Source of the DNA: Candidatus Gastranaerophilales bacterium
GTDB lineage: Bacteria > Cyanobacteriota > Vampirovibrionia > Gastranaerophilales > Gastranaerophilaceae
Reading direction: 5' to 3'
DNA length: 50,786 nt
NCBI GenBank assembly: GCA_944322675.1
Contig: CALUPO010000014.1
Location: 1 to 50,786, forward strand
Each line of letters starts with the position of its first letter. The first letter of the stretch is position 1. Positions 1-8,854 of this stretch are shown here, piece by piece. A program made the position numbers and the translations under genes. A model generated the notes under the pieces. The model made no database searches, was not told the origin of the DNA, and saw only the letters and a list, made by a program, of their open reading frames with translations.

Positions 1-56
1 TTTTGTGCAACAAAAATTAGAATTGCTTATTACGTGAAACGTGCGAACTTAAGTCG

Positions 57-133
<77 letters not shown>

Positions 134-214
134 GCTATGTTAAAATTTTGACTAGTGTAATAAACAAATAAAACCATCAAAATAATACATAGAACAACCA
201 ACAGATTTTAAAAA

Positions 215-286
215 AGGCGACACCCAGATTCGAACTGGGGGATAAAAGCTTTGCAGGCTTCTGCCTTACCACTTGGCCATGTCGCC
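215..286 (-). tRNA. tRNA-Cys (anticodon GCA)
   Basis: The reverse strand gives acceptor stem GGCGACA/TGTCGCC and anticodon stem GAAGC/GCTTT around the loop CTGCAAA, so the anticodon is GCA. The T-arm is CCCAG-TTCGAAT-CTGGG and the discriminator is U. Unlike the other three tRNAs in the cluster, no CCA is encoded: the bases after the discriminator are TTT, so CCA must be added enzymatically. Confidence 0.95.
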
Positions 287-303
287 AAACCAAATAATTT
301 TAA

Positions 304-379
304 TGGAGCGGAAGACGAGGCTCGAACTCGCAACAACCTGCTTGGAAGGCAGGGACTCTACCAATTGAGTTACTTCCGC
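304..379 (-). tRNA. tRNA-Gly (anticodon TCC)
   Basis: The reverse strand gives acceptor stem GCGGAAG/CTTCCGC and anticodon stem CCTGC/GCAGG around the loop CTTCCAA, so the anticodon is TCC (reads GGA). A standard T-arm with GTTCGAG is present. The CCA end is encoded at 304-306. It lies in a four-gene minus-strand tRNA cluster with short AT-rich spacers. Confidence 0.95.
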
Positions 380-435
380 ATTTTATTGTTTTATTTGTTA
401 TTCAATTATAAAAGTACAAACCTTATGTATAAAGG

Positions 436-512
436 TGGTCGGGATGACACGATTTGAACGTGCGACCCCCTCGTCCCAAGCGAGGTGCGCTACCAAGCTG
501 CGCTACATCCCG
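436..512 (-). tRNA. tRNA-Pro (anticodon TGG)
   Basis: The reverse strand gives acceptor stem CGGGATG/CATCCCG and anticodon stem CCTCG/CGAGG around the loop CTTGGGA, so the anticodon is TGG (reads CCA and, by wobble, other CCN codons). CCA is encoded at 436-438. It differs from the tRNA-Pro(CGG) copy at only four bases, all in the anticodon arm, including one compensatory stem pair. Confidence 0.95.
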
Positions 513-564
513 ACTTATTTCTATTTTAGTTTAGCAATAATATAATTTATAGTCAAGTAGTTTG

Positions 565-573
565 TGGTATAAT
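565..573 (+). promoter_or_regulatory. Extended -10 promoter, probably leaderless
   Basis: TGGTATAAT is a perfect TATAAT (568-573) preceded by the TGn extension. No clear -35 box is visible. The expected transcription start (about 7 bases after the box) falls on the ATG at 580, so the glycosylase mRNA would have almost no leader. The same TGGTATAAT string occurs before the genes at 13766 and 28798. Confidence 0.6.
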
Positions 574-579
574 TTGTTT

Positions 580-1158
580 ATGAGGCATGAGTTAGATAAA
601 ATAAAAGAAAAATGTTTATCCTGTCAAAAATGTGAGCTTGCTAAAAGTCGGACTAATATTGTTTTTGAAGGTGGTGTACCAAATAGTAAGCTTATGTTGA
701 TTGGAGAAGCACCTGGTTATCATGAAGATATGCAAGGCGTTCCATTTGTTGGACGTGCAGGGCAGCTTCTTGATAAGATATTTCAATCTGTTGGATTGAC
801 TCGTGAAAAAGATATATATATTTGTAATACTATAAAATGTCGTCCTCCGGATAATAGAAATCCTTTGGAATCTGAAAAAATGGCATGTCGAGAGTATCTT
901 GATGCACAAATTGATATTTTAAAACCTAGGATTATTTTAATTTGTGGTAATGTTGCTTTGCAATCGATGCTTAAACTTCCTTATGGTATTTCAAAAGTAC
1001 GTGGCAAATGGTTTGATGGACCATATAATTCTAAAATGATGCCTATTTTCCATCCTTCATATTTGTTGAGAAATGCAAGTCGTGAAAAAGGCAGCCCAAA
1101 ATGGCTTATGTGGCAAGATATTCAAGAAATAAGAAGGGTTTACGATAGCTTAAACTGA
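580..1158 (+). CDS. Type 4 uracil-DNA glycosylase
   Basis: Removes uracil from DNA as the first step of base-excision repair. The family is the iron-sulfur UDG (family 4). Cys12 and Cys15 (CLSC) plus the Cys of CRPP and the Cys of MACREY, 17 residues later, are the expected four [4Fe-4S] ligands. Motif GEAPG carries the water-activating region, FVGRAGQLL follows it, and HPSYLLRN near the end is the second active-site loop. Length (192 residues from this start) is normal. I choose ATG 580 rather than the in-frame TTG at 562 because 562 lies inside the promoter -10 region and the family begins near this Met. The 3' end overlaps the convergent MFS gene by 9 bases. Confidence 0.93.
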   Translation: MRHELDKIKEKCLSCQKCELAKSRTNIVFEGGVPNSKLMLIGEAPGYHEDMQGVPFVGRAGQLLDKIFQSVGLTREKDIYICNTIKCRPPDNRNPLESEKMACREYLDAQIDILKPRIILICGNVALQSMLKLPYGISKVRGKWFDGPYNSKMMPIFHPSYLLRNASREKGSPKWLMWQDIQEIRRVYDSLN

Positions 1159-2337
1159 TTTTACAAGTTTTTTTAAAAGATAATAATTTATACCCAATAA
1201 TATAAAACCAAGAGATGACAATATTATTGGAAATAAAGATAAACTTGTTTTTTCAAGTATAACACCTATCATTGGAGTCAATATTGCAAGTCCTATATTG
1301 GCAAATCCAACTTGATAACCGGTTAAAATTGTTGCTGTTTCGTAATTAAATCTTTTTGGCGTTTCATGCATCATATTTGGATATAAACCTGATAAGGATA
1401 AACCTGTTAAAATTAGACCAAGGGTGATTAAATATAAATTTTTTGAAAATAGGAAGCATATCCCTAAAATAGCAAAAATAATACCATTTGTGATTAATTT
1501 TGATGATGAAAATTCTTTTGTCATAAGACCTGTTAAAAATCTTCCCAAAGTCAATGAACCCCAATATAATACAATTAAAATACCAGCTATTTCTTTTTTT
1601 ATATTATAAGATTCTACCATAACTGAATAAAACCAAAGTCCAATGCTTGATTCCAAACATACATATATTGAAAAAAATATCATGCTACCTATGGCTTCAA
1701 GGCTAAATATATTGATATTTTTATTAATAACATTTTTTTCTTCTAGTTTAATATTATTGGATGTTTTTGTAATTTTCCATAACTTCCTGCTTTTAAAAAA
1801 TATAATACATAAAATAAATTGAATTATAGAAACAATAATATATCCAAATCTCCAGCTAGGTGTATATTTTATGGCACCTGTCATAATAAAAGCACCAAGT
1901 GTGGCACCTACACCCCAAAAACCATGAAGAAAATTCATGTGTTTAGGTGAATAATTTTTTGCAGCCCAATCATTTAGGGTTGCATCAATCGTGCCTGCTC
2001 CAAGTCCTAAAATACTTGAAAATAATATTAAATTCCACCATTTAAAACTCAAACCATACCCCATTATTGCAATTGCTGTGAGAAGACAACTTGTTATAAG
2101 TATTTTAGATATATTAAATTTTCTTATAAACCAACTGCTTAAAAAACTTGAAGTTATAGTGAATATAGTTGTTATAAATAATAAAACACCGCCATAATCA
2201 AGTGGTTTTAAGAAATAAGAACGCATATCAACCCATGCCACTCCAAGAACCTGGTCAGGCAAACCAAGACTTATAAAACTTAAATATGATATAATTAAAA
2301 GTAGTTTTTGTATTTTTGTACTATTTAAAATATGCAT
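1150..2337 (-). CDS. MFS transporter
   Basis: A 395-residue major facilitator superfamily permease of the inner membrane, with about 12 hydrophobic segments in two halves. The N-terminus has the GLPDQVLGVAW signature of TM1, and the TM2-TM3 loop has a basic stretch (SWFIRKFNISK). A central cytoplasmic loop rich in Lys and Asn (about residues 190-205) separates the halves. The substrate cannot be told from sequence; sugar-proton symporters and small-molecule exporters share this architecture. It starts 27 bases after the cysS stop and has a good ribosome binding site (GAGGGGG), so the two probably form one minus-strand operon. The stop overlaps the end of the glycosylase gene. Confidence 0.85.
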   Translation of the reverse strand: MHILNSTKIQKLLLIISYLSFISLGLPDQVLGVAWVDMRSYFLKPLDYGGVLLFITTIFTITSSFLSSWFIRKFNISKILITSCLLTAIAIMGYGLSFKWWNLILFSSILGLGAGTIDATLNDWAAKNYSPKHMNFLHGFWGVGATLGAFIMTGAIKYTPSWRFGYIIVSIIQFILCIIFFKSRKLWKITKTSNNIKLEEKNVINKNINIFSLEAIGSMIFFSIYVCLESSIGLWFYSVMVESYNIKKEIAGILIVLYWGSLTLGRFLTGLMTKEFSSSKLITNGIIFAILGICFLFSKNLYLITLGLILTGLSLSGLYPNMMHETPKRFNYETATILTGYQVGFANIGLAILTPMIGVILEKTSLSLFPIILSSLGFILLGINYYLLKKLVKSV

Positions 2338-2364
2338 TATTCCCCCTCAAGCTTTTATATTGGC

Positions 2365-3879
2365 TTATAAAGGGGTAAATTCCACACTTGTGCCATTTTT
2401 TGTATCTTTAATAGTTATATTTGCTTCTTTTAAAGTATCACGTATTTTATCGGCCAAACTCCAGTCTTTATTTTTCCGTGCTTGTGCTCGTTTTAAAAGT
2501 ATACAGTTCATTATTTCGCTAATTGGCAATTTTTTTTCTTCGTCACTTAGGAAATCTATTTTATCTAAGATTTGGCTTAATGCTTTATTACATTTTTCAT
2601 TCTTATCACAGCTTGGATTTATATAATTCAAGCCTAAAACATTTGAAAGAATAATTAGTAATGTAAGATATTCTTTTATGCTTTTTTTATCTCCCAATTC
2701 TATAAATTTGTTTGTTTGAGATGCTAAATCAAATAATATAGCCAATGCTTTTGAAGTATTAAAGTCATTATCCATTGCAATAATAAAACTTTCAAGTTGA
2801 CTTAAATTAAATTTTTCTTTAATATCAGTATATTTTAGGTCATTAATATTCTTTATATCAATATCAAACTCATTAAATAGACTTGAAATGTCAGTATTTA
2901 ATTGGTTTAAGCCTTCATTAACAGCGTTATTCAAACGTTTTACACCATTTTTAGCAGAATTTAAAGCGTCATCATTAAACTCAACACCTGTTCTATAATG
3001 ATTTGTTAAAATAAATAGTCGTATAGTATTTTTGTCATATTTTTGAAGCAAGTCATTAATTGATATAAAATTATTTAAAGACTTTGACATTTTTTCTTTA
3101 TTTATAGTAACAAATCCGTTATGAAGCCAATAGTTTACGAACTTTACACCATTGGCTGCCTCTGATTGAGCAATTTCATTTTCATGATGAGGAAAAACAA
3201 GGTCAGCACCACCGGCGTGGATATCAATAGTATCACCTAAATACTTTTTAGCCATAGCAGAGCACTCAATGTGCCAACCGGGGCGACCAACCCCCCATGG
3301 GCTTTCAAACCCATGCTTTTCATCTTTTTTCCATAGGGCAAAATCCATATCATCTTCTTTTTTGTCACCAACTTGCACTCTTGCACCGCTTTTTATATCA
3401 TCAAGCGGTTGTTTGCTTAATTTGCCATAGTCTTTAAATTTTTTGACACGGAAATAGACATCACCTTGAACTTCGTATGCATATCCGTTATCAATTAGTT
3501 TTTCAATAAGTTCTATCATTTCATTAATACATTCGGTTGCTTTTGGCTCGTATGTTGGACTTAAAACATTTAATTTGTCCATTGAGTCTTTAAAAATATT
3601 ATAATATTTTGTTGCTATATCACAAGGTTTACATTTATTTTTGTCGGCTTTATTTAATATTTTGTCATCAACATCTGTTATATTCCGGCAATATTTAACG
3701 TTATAGCCTAAAAATTTCAAATATCTATATACAACATCCCATGTAATATAACATCTTGCATGTCCTAAATGAGGATTATCATATACAGTTGGACCACAAA
3801 CGTACATTTTAACTTCGTTTTTATTAAGTGGATTAAATTCCACAGGATTTTGTTTCATTGAATCAGATATTTTTAACAT
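2365..3879 (-). CDS. cysS: Cysteinyl-tRNA synthetase
   Basis: Charges tRNA-Cys with cysteine in the cytoplasm; class I aminoacyl-tRNA synthetase. Visible hallmarks are Cys28 in MYVCGPTVYD (zinc ligand), HLGH at residues 37-40 (the HIGH motif), the GWHIECSAM and HHENEIAQSEA zinc/active-site segments, and KEKMSKSLNN (the KMSKS loop). The anticodon-binding helical domain fills the last third and ends in ..NGTSVEF. Length (504) is slightly above the usual 460-490. It is probably the first gene of a two-gene operon with the MFS transporter and is divergent from rplI. Confidence 0.97.
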   Translation of the reverse strand: MLKISDSMKQNPVEFNPLNKNEVKMYVCGPTVYDNPHLGHARCYITWDVVYRYLKFLGYNVKYCRNITDVDDKILNKADKNKCKPCDIATKYYNIFKDSMDKLNVLSPTYEPKATECINEMIELIEKLIDNGYAYEVQGDVYFRVKKFKDYGKLSKQPLDDIKSGARVQVGDKKEDDMDFALWKKDEKHGFESPWGVGRPGWHIECSAMAKKYLGDTIDIHAGGADLVFPHHENEIAQSEAANGVKFVNYWLHNGFVTINKEKMSKSLNNFISINDLLQKYDKNTIRLFILTNHYRTGVEFNDDALNSAKNGVKRLNNAVNEGLNQLNTDISSLFNEFDIDIKNINDLKYTDIKEKFNLSQLESFIIAMDNDFNTSKALAILFDLASQTNKFIELGDKKSIKEYLTLLIILSNVLGLNYINPSCDKNEKCNKALSQILDKIDFLSDEEKKLPISEIMNCILLKRAQARKNKDWSLADKIRDTLKEANITIKDTKNGTSVEFTPL

Positions 3880-4047
3880 AATGCCTCATTATTGCTTATT
3901 TTATTATTCTTAACTATTTTATACAAAATTTAATATAAATTCAACTTAACTAAAACGGTTATTTTTTAATTTTATATGTTGTTTTTTTTATTTTTTAGTT
4001 ATAATAATAATAAGCTAATAAAATTTAAAATGGAGATATAAATATTT

Positions 4048-4551
4048 ATGAAAGTAATATTAAAAAAAGAAGTTCAAAATTTAGGTGATGAAGGTGATAT
4101 AGTTAACGTTAAGGATGGTTATGCAAGGAATTATCTTCTTCCGCAAAATTTGGCTGAAATCGCTACAAAAGGTGCTTTAGAAAATCGTGAACGTTATATT
4201 GAACGTATTCAGGCTAAAGCTCAGAAGTTGCATAACGAAGCTTTAAATGTTGCAAAACAAATTGAAGAATTTGGTGAGTTAAAAATTGCTGTTAAAGCCG
4301 GTGAAAGTGGAAAACTTTTTGGGACTGTTACAACTAAGAAACTTGCTGAAGAATTAAAAGCTGAATCAGGTATTGAAGTTGATCGTAAAAATATGACACT
4401 TGATGCACCTATTAATCATATTGGTGAGTATAAACTTCTAATTAAGCTTACTTCAAAAGTTAAAACAGAACTTCGTGTTGTTATTGTTGCTTCTGAAGTT
4501 TTAAAAGATAGAATTGAAGAAATTGAAGAAGAAAATTCTAATCAAGAATAA
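4048..4551 (+). CDS. rplI: 50S ribosomal protein L9
   Basis: L9 binds 23S rRNA domain V with its N-terminal domain and reaches out from the large subunit on a long helix. The first 38 residues carry the family signature (MKVILKKEVQNLGDEGD, then GYARNYLLP). The connecting helix spans roughly 40-75 and the C-terminal domain follows to about 150. At 167 residues it is longer than most L9 proteins because of an acidic Glu/Asn tail (EEIEEENSNQE). A ribosome binding site (GGAG) lies upstream. The last 10 bases overlap the convergent gene at 4542, leaving no room for an intergenic terminator. Confidence 0.96.
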   Translation: MKVILKKEVQNLGDEGDIVNVKDGYARNYLLPQNLAEIATKGALENRERYIERIQAKAQKLHNEALNVAKQIEEFGELKIAVKAGESGKLFGTVTTKKLAEELKAESGIEVDRKNMTLDAPINHIGEYKLLIKLTSKVKTELRVVIVASEVLKDRIEEIEEENSNQE

Positions 4552-5321
4552 GCATAACATTTATTAAAACAATCTAAACTAGATTTTAAGTCATTCAAAT
4601 TAAACACTTCAAACACAATAATTGGTTCTAAATTATTGTGTTTTAGTGTATTTACTATTTTTTGACAGTCAAGACTTCCTTTTGTTATAGAAAAATGAGA
4701 ATCATCATCACCAAAATTGTTATGAATATGCATGTGATAAAGGATATCTTTATATTCGTTAAGCCAAATTTCAACTTCAATATCCGAATAAACATTTACA
4801 TGCCCCACATCAAGAGAAGCTTTTAATTTTGGGGAGTTTATTTCTTGTATAACATTTTTAATGAAATTAGGTGTTTTTTCATGTACATTTTCTAAAACAG
4901 CAACCAATTTTGTTTTTTCTATATCTTTAATGAAATCTTGCCAAAAATTTAAGAAATTTTTATCAAACTTTTTTTGGGCTCCAATGTGTTTGGTTGATTT
5001 TTTATTGGTATGAAAAAGTAATGTCGAAGCGTTTATACATTGTGCAAGTTCTAAAGATTGATAGTATCGTTTTTCTGAAATTTTTTTTATTTCTTTATCA
5101 ATAGATGCAATATTTAAATCAGAAAATTGACCATGCATTGTTATTTCATTTTTAAATCCTTCAAGGTTTTTGCATAAATAATCTTTCATTTCTTCAAACT
5201 CATCATCTACATTCAAATGTTTGGGTAAACGACTTATTTCAATACCTAAATTTAATTCGTTAGCTATTTTAACAACATTTCCCAAATCGGAGTCTATGCT
5301 TGATGAAAGAAGTTTTTTCAT
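4542..5321 (-). CDS. TIM-barrel sugar isomerase/AP-endonuclease-like
   Basis: A 259-residue protein of the xylose isomerase-like TIM-barrel superfamily (sugar phosphate isomerase/epimerase, AP endonuclease family 2). Metal-site-type motifs occur in barrel order: MHGQF (His), LENVHEK (Glu/His), SLDVGHVNV (Asp/His) and HMHIHNNFGDDDSH, followed by a late FEVF Glu. This pattern supports a divalent-metal site at the barrel mouth. The exact substrate cannot be assigned. It is shorter than true endonuclease IV and differs from the clearer Nfo-like gene at 18524. It is transcribed alone on the minus strand, tail to tail with rplI. Confidence 0.75.
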   Translation of the reverse strand: MKKLLSSSIDSDLGNVVKIANELNLGIEISRLPKHLNVDDEFEEMKDYLCKNLEGFKNEITMHGQFSDLNIASIDKEIKKISEKRYYQSLELAQCINASTLLFHTNKKSTKHIGAQKKFDKNFLNFWQDFIKDIEKTKLVAVLENVHEKTPNFIKNVIQEINSPKLKASLDVGHVNVYSDIEVEIWLNEYKDILYHMHIHNNFGDDDSHFSITKGSLDCQKIVNTLKHNNLEPIIVFEVFNLNDLKSSLDCFNKCYAYS

Positions 5322-5446
5322 TTTTTATACCTTTATTTCGACTTTAATTATATTTTACATCAAAAACTAAACACATTGGTAATATTAAATTTACTAGAAG
5401 ATTATAAAATTAAAAAAACATAAGCTATTTTGAGGAATTTATTTAA

Positions 5447-6232
5447 ATGAAAAAATATTTTTTTATTTTTTTTATTATGTTTGCCCTGTTTGCCAATTGT
5501 GCATATTCTCAAATATCTGGTAATATTAAAAAGCAAACACAAAATACGAATAGAAGTCGAATTATTGATAGCAAAACAAAAGAACCGATTGGCAATGCAA
5601 AAGTAAAGCTGCCATCTAAGAATTTTATGGTTGAAACTGATACAAATGGTGAGTTTGATTTAAATGCTCAAATTAAGGATAAAACTATTATGAGTGTTGA
5701 AAAAAATGGTTATAAACCTTTTTCATTAACTATTGATGAACATTCAAAACAAAAACCGTTTACAATAGGTATTGAGAAAAGCAAACCTTATGATATTGTG
5801 CTTGAAACTGATTTGTGTCATATTGGTGATGATGTTTTTTCGTCAAATAGTGCAAATGCAGCCGAGTTTAATGTTAAGGCTGTTGGACCTTTTTTAACTA
5901 AAAATTTTTTAATAAAGAAAGTGCCAAAGGATAAACAATGTTATCTAACAATCGGCTCGGTTATTGGTATTGACACGCAAATGGCAAAGCAAATGGGGCA
6001 ATCCAAAGTTAAAATAGCATATTCTTCTCCTGTTGAAATATTTTTTAATAATAAGCAAATTGCCGAGTTAAAAATTAATGGCGACAATCAAAAAATACCT
6101 ATACCAAATGAACTTATTAAAATTGGGCAAAATAATCAAATTACTATTAAAACAGGTCGAAATCTATTTCAAACAGCTTATATTGACTATGATGATATTG
6201 AGTTAATGAATGTATTAATTGAATTTAACTAA
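5447..6232 (+). CDS. Secreted protein with carboxypeptidase-regulatory-like domain
   Basis: The first ~21 residues are a clear signal peptide (Lys-Lys, a Phe/Ile-rich core, then NCAYS). Residues about 38-115 resemble the beta-sandwich carboxypeptidase regulatory-like (CNA-B/TonB-plug-like) fold: IIDSKTKEPIGNAKVKL, then TDTNGEF and VEKNGYKPFSLTI. The rest (about 115-261) is a second beta-rich region I do not recognise. The protein is therefore probably exported to the periplasm or cell surface. A ribosome binding site (TGAGGA) precedes the ATG. It is convergent with the gene at 6241, with only 8 bases between stops. Function unknown. Confidence 0.75.
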   Translation: MKKYFFIFFIMFALFANCAYSQISGNIKKQTQNTNRSRIIDSKTKEPIGNAKVKLPSKNFMVETDTNGEFDLNAQIKDKTIMSVEKNGYKPFSLTIDEHSKQKPFTIGIEKSKPYDIVLETDLCHIGDDVFSSNSANAAEFNVKAVGPFLTKNFLIKKVPKDKQCYLTIGSVIGIDTQMAKQMGQSKVKIAYSSPVEIFFNNKQIAELKINGDNQKIPIPNELIKIGQNNQITIKTGRNLFQTAYIDYDDIELMNVLIEFN

Positions 6233-6240
6233 ATATTTTA

Positions 6241-7845
6241 TTATGCTGAAAGCTGTTTTTGATAATCATTTGCAACGTGAAATTCTTTTGAGCCTTGCAT
6301 TTTTTCTCTTAACCAAACTCTTAAATGTGGTACAACATAACCTGAGAAAAAGCATCCTAAAATCATAGTTGACATAACAGCCAATACTTTATTTGTTTTT
6401 GATTTTTTAACAAACTTTTTTATTAGACTATCATCTGTTCCAGCCTTTTTGCATTTTATGTTATAATCATCTAAATCTGATGATAGGTTTCTTAACGCTT
6501 TTGTATCAATAAATTGAGATGTATCTAATTTACCTGTATCAGTATTTTTAAATGCAGTTTTAACTCTTTCTAAAAATGACTCATTTGTATTTTTATCAGG
6601 TTTAAAAATATGTTTAAACTTTTCTTTAAGTGTCTTGCTTTCGATAAAGTTTGAAATAATATCAGAATCTTTTGCAAATTGAACTACACTATTTTTTGGA
6701 TTTTGGATTAGATAATCTAAAACTTTTAACTCACCATTTGTTTCAAGTTTTTTTAACTCATTACTTGAAATATTTAAATGTTTTGTAATGTCAATTTTAT
6801 CAAAACTACTATGTTTTTTAACAAATTTTTTAAATGCATTTTCATCAATTTTTTTAACAGATTTATCTTTTAAGGTTTTTATAAGTTCATTATCTGGATT
6901 ATTTTTAATAAAATCTTCCAAGGTACCTTCTTTAATAGCTTTTTTAACTAAATCGATATCAACAAGTATTTTTGAAGCTTGATTAAAACTTTTAATATCT
7001 TTTTCAAGTGTGCCGTCTTTAATAATTTTACTAAGATTTGAAGAATTTAAAATACGTATATCAAGATTAATAGGATTTTTCCCTAATTTATCAGATGCTT
7101 TTTGAAAAGCATTTAGAACTGGTGTGTTTAATCCATACATAAATAACCAAAACGAGCCTTCTGATAAAGCATATTCCATACATTCATTTTTATTTCTTGA
7201 TTCTGTTAGCCGGCTTCCTGTAATTGTGCAATCAATGAGCATCATATTTTTTACAGGATCCATAGCAAAATCTTGCAATGCATTTTTAAAACTACCTTGA
7301 AAGCTTATCTCATTATTATGTTTATTTGTATAAATGGCATTTTGTTTTTGTTGTTCCATTTTATGTTTTACATTATTTTTTGTTGTTAAATTTCTAATAT
7401 TTGCAGTAGTTTTGTACATTAATGCTGTAGCAACTGTCGCAAATACAAATTTTGAACCAAATAATGCTTTTACTTTTTTAGGATTATTTTTAAAATTTTC
7501 TATTGATTTTTTAATAGTATTGCTAGGAGCATTTTTTATTGAAAAATTAATTATGTCTTCAGGTGCTTTTGTTAATAGACGAATGTCGACTTTTGGGTTT
7601 TGTTTAAATATTTTATAAATTGTTGAATCAAAAACTTTTTTACAAATAGGTAAACCAAATAACCAAATAAATTGCGTTCCAAATTCATCAAAGGCTCTAT
7701 CTTTTGCTTCAATAATACCACCTGTTTGATTTGATGTCGTTATTGAACCAATATTATTTACAGTATCTTTTATTGCTAATGGTATTATTGAAGAAGGATT
7801 TCCACAAGCTGATATAATATTTGATGATATACTTGAAAATGACAT
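6241..7845 (-). CDS. Uncharacterised membrane protein with internal duplication
   Basis: A 534-residue Lys/Asn/Ser-rich protein I cannot assign to a named family. Hydrophobic stretches lie near residues 55-70, 131-147, 231-247 and 488-505. Two segments look homologous: residues about 55-91 (FGTQFIWLFGLPICKKVF to DIRLL) and about 228-266 (SEGSFWLFMYGLNTPVLNAF to DIRIL). Residues 180-184 (ISFQG) match the SF(K/Q)(A/G) motif also found in the proteins at 24906 and 28118. Between residues 274 and 470 it is charged and helical, with a short repeat (KDGTLEKDI / KEGTLEDFI). It is probably specific to this lineage. Confidence 0.7.
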   Translation of the reverse strand: MSFSSISSNIISACGNPSSIIPLAIKDTVNNIGSITTSNQTGGIIEAKDRAFDEFGTQFIWLFGLPICKKVFDSTIYKIFKQNPKVDIRLLTKAPEDIINFSIKNAPSNTIKKSIENFKNNPKKVKALFGSKFVFATVATALMYKTTANIRNLTTKNNVKHKMEQQKQNAIYTNKHNNEISFQGSFKNALQDFAMDPVKNMMLIDCTITGSRLTESRNKNECMEYALSEGSFWLFMYGLNTPVLNAFQKASDKLGKNPINLDIRILNSSNLSKIIKDGTLEKDIKSFNQASKILVDIDLVKKAIKEGTLEDFIKNNPDNELIKTLKDKSVKKIDENAFKKFVKKHSSFDKIDITKHLNISSNELKKLETNGELKVLDYLIQNPKNSVVQFAKDSDIISNFIESKTLKEKFKHIFKPDKNTNESFLERVKTAFKNTDTGKLDTSQFIDTKALRNLSSDLDDYNIKCKKAGTDDSLIKKFVKKSKTNKVLAVMSTMILGCFFSGYVVPHLRVWLREKMQGSKEFHVANDYQKQLSA

Positions 7846-8035
7846 AATTTTATAGTCCCCACATAAGATTCATTAATAAAATTATTGATGAATATTTTAT
7901 ATTTATTAATATGTTAATGTTAAGCTTTTTCAAAATAATTTTACACTTTATACATTCTCTTACTTTTATTTTAAAAACAAACATAAAATAATTTGCTAGT
8001 TATTTTTAGTTTTTTAAGAAAAATTTACATTTGAT

Positions 8036-8797
8036 TTATTTTTGTATTAAATCAAGACAAACATAATTTCCCATTAAATATCCTGCAACAGCTACAACAA
8101 ATGGTGTTGATCCTGGTGAAATTTTGTTTAGGTTATATTTTTTATTATCTTTATCACAATATTCTATCTTGGATTTAATTATTTTATTAATTACTTTTTT
8201 AGGTTTTTCGCTGCTATAGCAAACTGGTAAATTATTTTTTATTCCTTCTTTTTTTAAAATACGTATTATATTTTTTAAAAAATTGCAATTAGGTTTTTCT
8301 ATTTTAGATATATCACAAACTTTTAAGCGACTTGCATCAAGTCTATTGCCGGCACCAAAGCTTGTAATCATTTTAATATTGTTTTTGTAACAATATTTAA
8401 TAAGTTCAATTTTAGACTTCATTGTATCTATTGCATCAATGACATAGTCAATTTGTTTATTTTTAAATATTTTTTCATTTAAGTCTTCTGTATAGAAACA
8501 GTCAAAAATGTTTACTTTTGCGTTTTTATTAATATCAATTATACGTTTTTTAAAAAGTTGTGTTTTTTTTTCTCCAATAGTTGAATTTAAAGCGACAAGT
8601 TGTCGATTTAAGTTTGAATAATTTACATCATCAAAATCAACAATGGTAAATTCACCAATGCCACAGCGGACAAGAGAATCAAGTGCATATCCTCCAACAC
8701 CTCCAAGACCAAAAACAGCTATATGTATGTTTTCGAGTTTTTTTTGGAAGTCTTCACCCCAAATTATTTTATTTCGACAAAAAATATCTTCATTCAT
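8036..8797 (-). CDS. tcdA: tRNA threonylcarbamoyladenosine dehydratase (TcdA-like)
   Basis: E1-like ThiF/MoeB/HesA-family enzyme. TcdA uses ATP to cyclise t6A37 in tRNA to ct6A. The ATP site shows VFGLGGVGG (residues about 29-37), the acidic end of beta-2 (IVDFDD), and NLNRQ. DAIDTMKSK follows. The segment FGAGNRLDASRLKVCDISKI is the TcdA-type loop that distinguishes it from MoeB and ThiF. Length (253) is normal. It is the last gene of the sigma/pilD/gpmI/gatB/tcdA run. No Shine-Dalgarno lies before the ATG; instead a GC-rich perfect hairpin ends 11 bases upstream (8808-8840), which may limit or modulate its expression. Confidence 0.88.
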   Translation of the reverse strand: MNEDIFCRNKIIWGEDFQKKLENIHIAVFGLGGVGGYALDSLVRCGIGEFTIVDFDDVNYSNLNRQLVALNSTIGEKKTQLFKKRIIDINKNAKVNIFDCFYTEDLNEKIFKNKQIDYVIDAIDTMKSKIELIKYCYKNNIKMITSFGAGNRLDASRLKVCDISKIEKPNCNFLKNIIRILKKEGIKNNLPVCYSSEKPKKVINKIIKSKIEYCDKDNKKYNLNKISPGSTPFVVAVAGYLMGNYVCLDLIQK

Positions 8798-8807
8798 AAT
8801 TATTTTA

Positions 8808-8840
8808 TCGGCACGGCGGCAAATTTTGCCGCCGTGCCGA
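8808..8840. repeat. GC-rich perfect palindrome between gatB and tcdA
   Basis: Perfect 16-bp arms (8808-8823 and 8825-8840) surround a single central base. As RNA this is a ~13-bp GC stem (TCGGCACGGCGGC) with an AAATTTT-type loop. It is strikingly GC-rich in an AT-rich region. On the minus strand the following bases (TAAAATAATT) are not a U-tract, so it is a poor intrinsic terminator for gatB. It may be a terminator-like attenuator, an mRNA-processing hairpin or a small palindromic repeat element. Confidence 0.8.
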
Positions 8841-8854
8841 TATTTATATTTTCC

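Noticed and set aside
251-457. Open reading frame across the tRNA cluster
   Set aside because: It reads antisense through tRNA-Cys, tRNA-Gly and part of tRNA-Pro; the tRNA structures are unambiguous.
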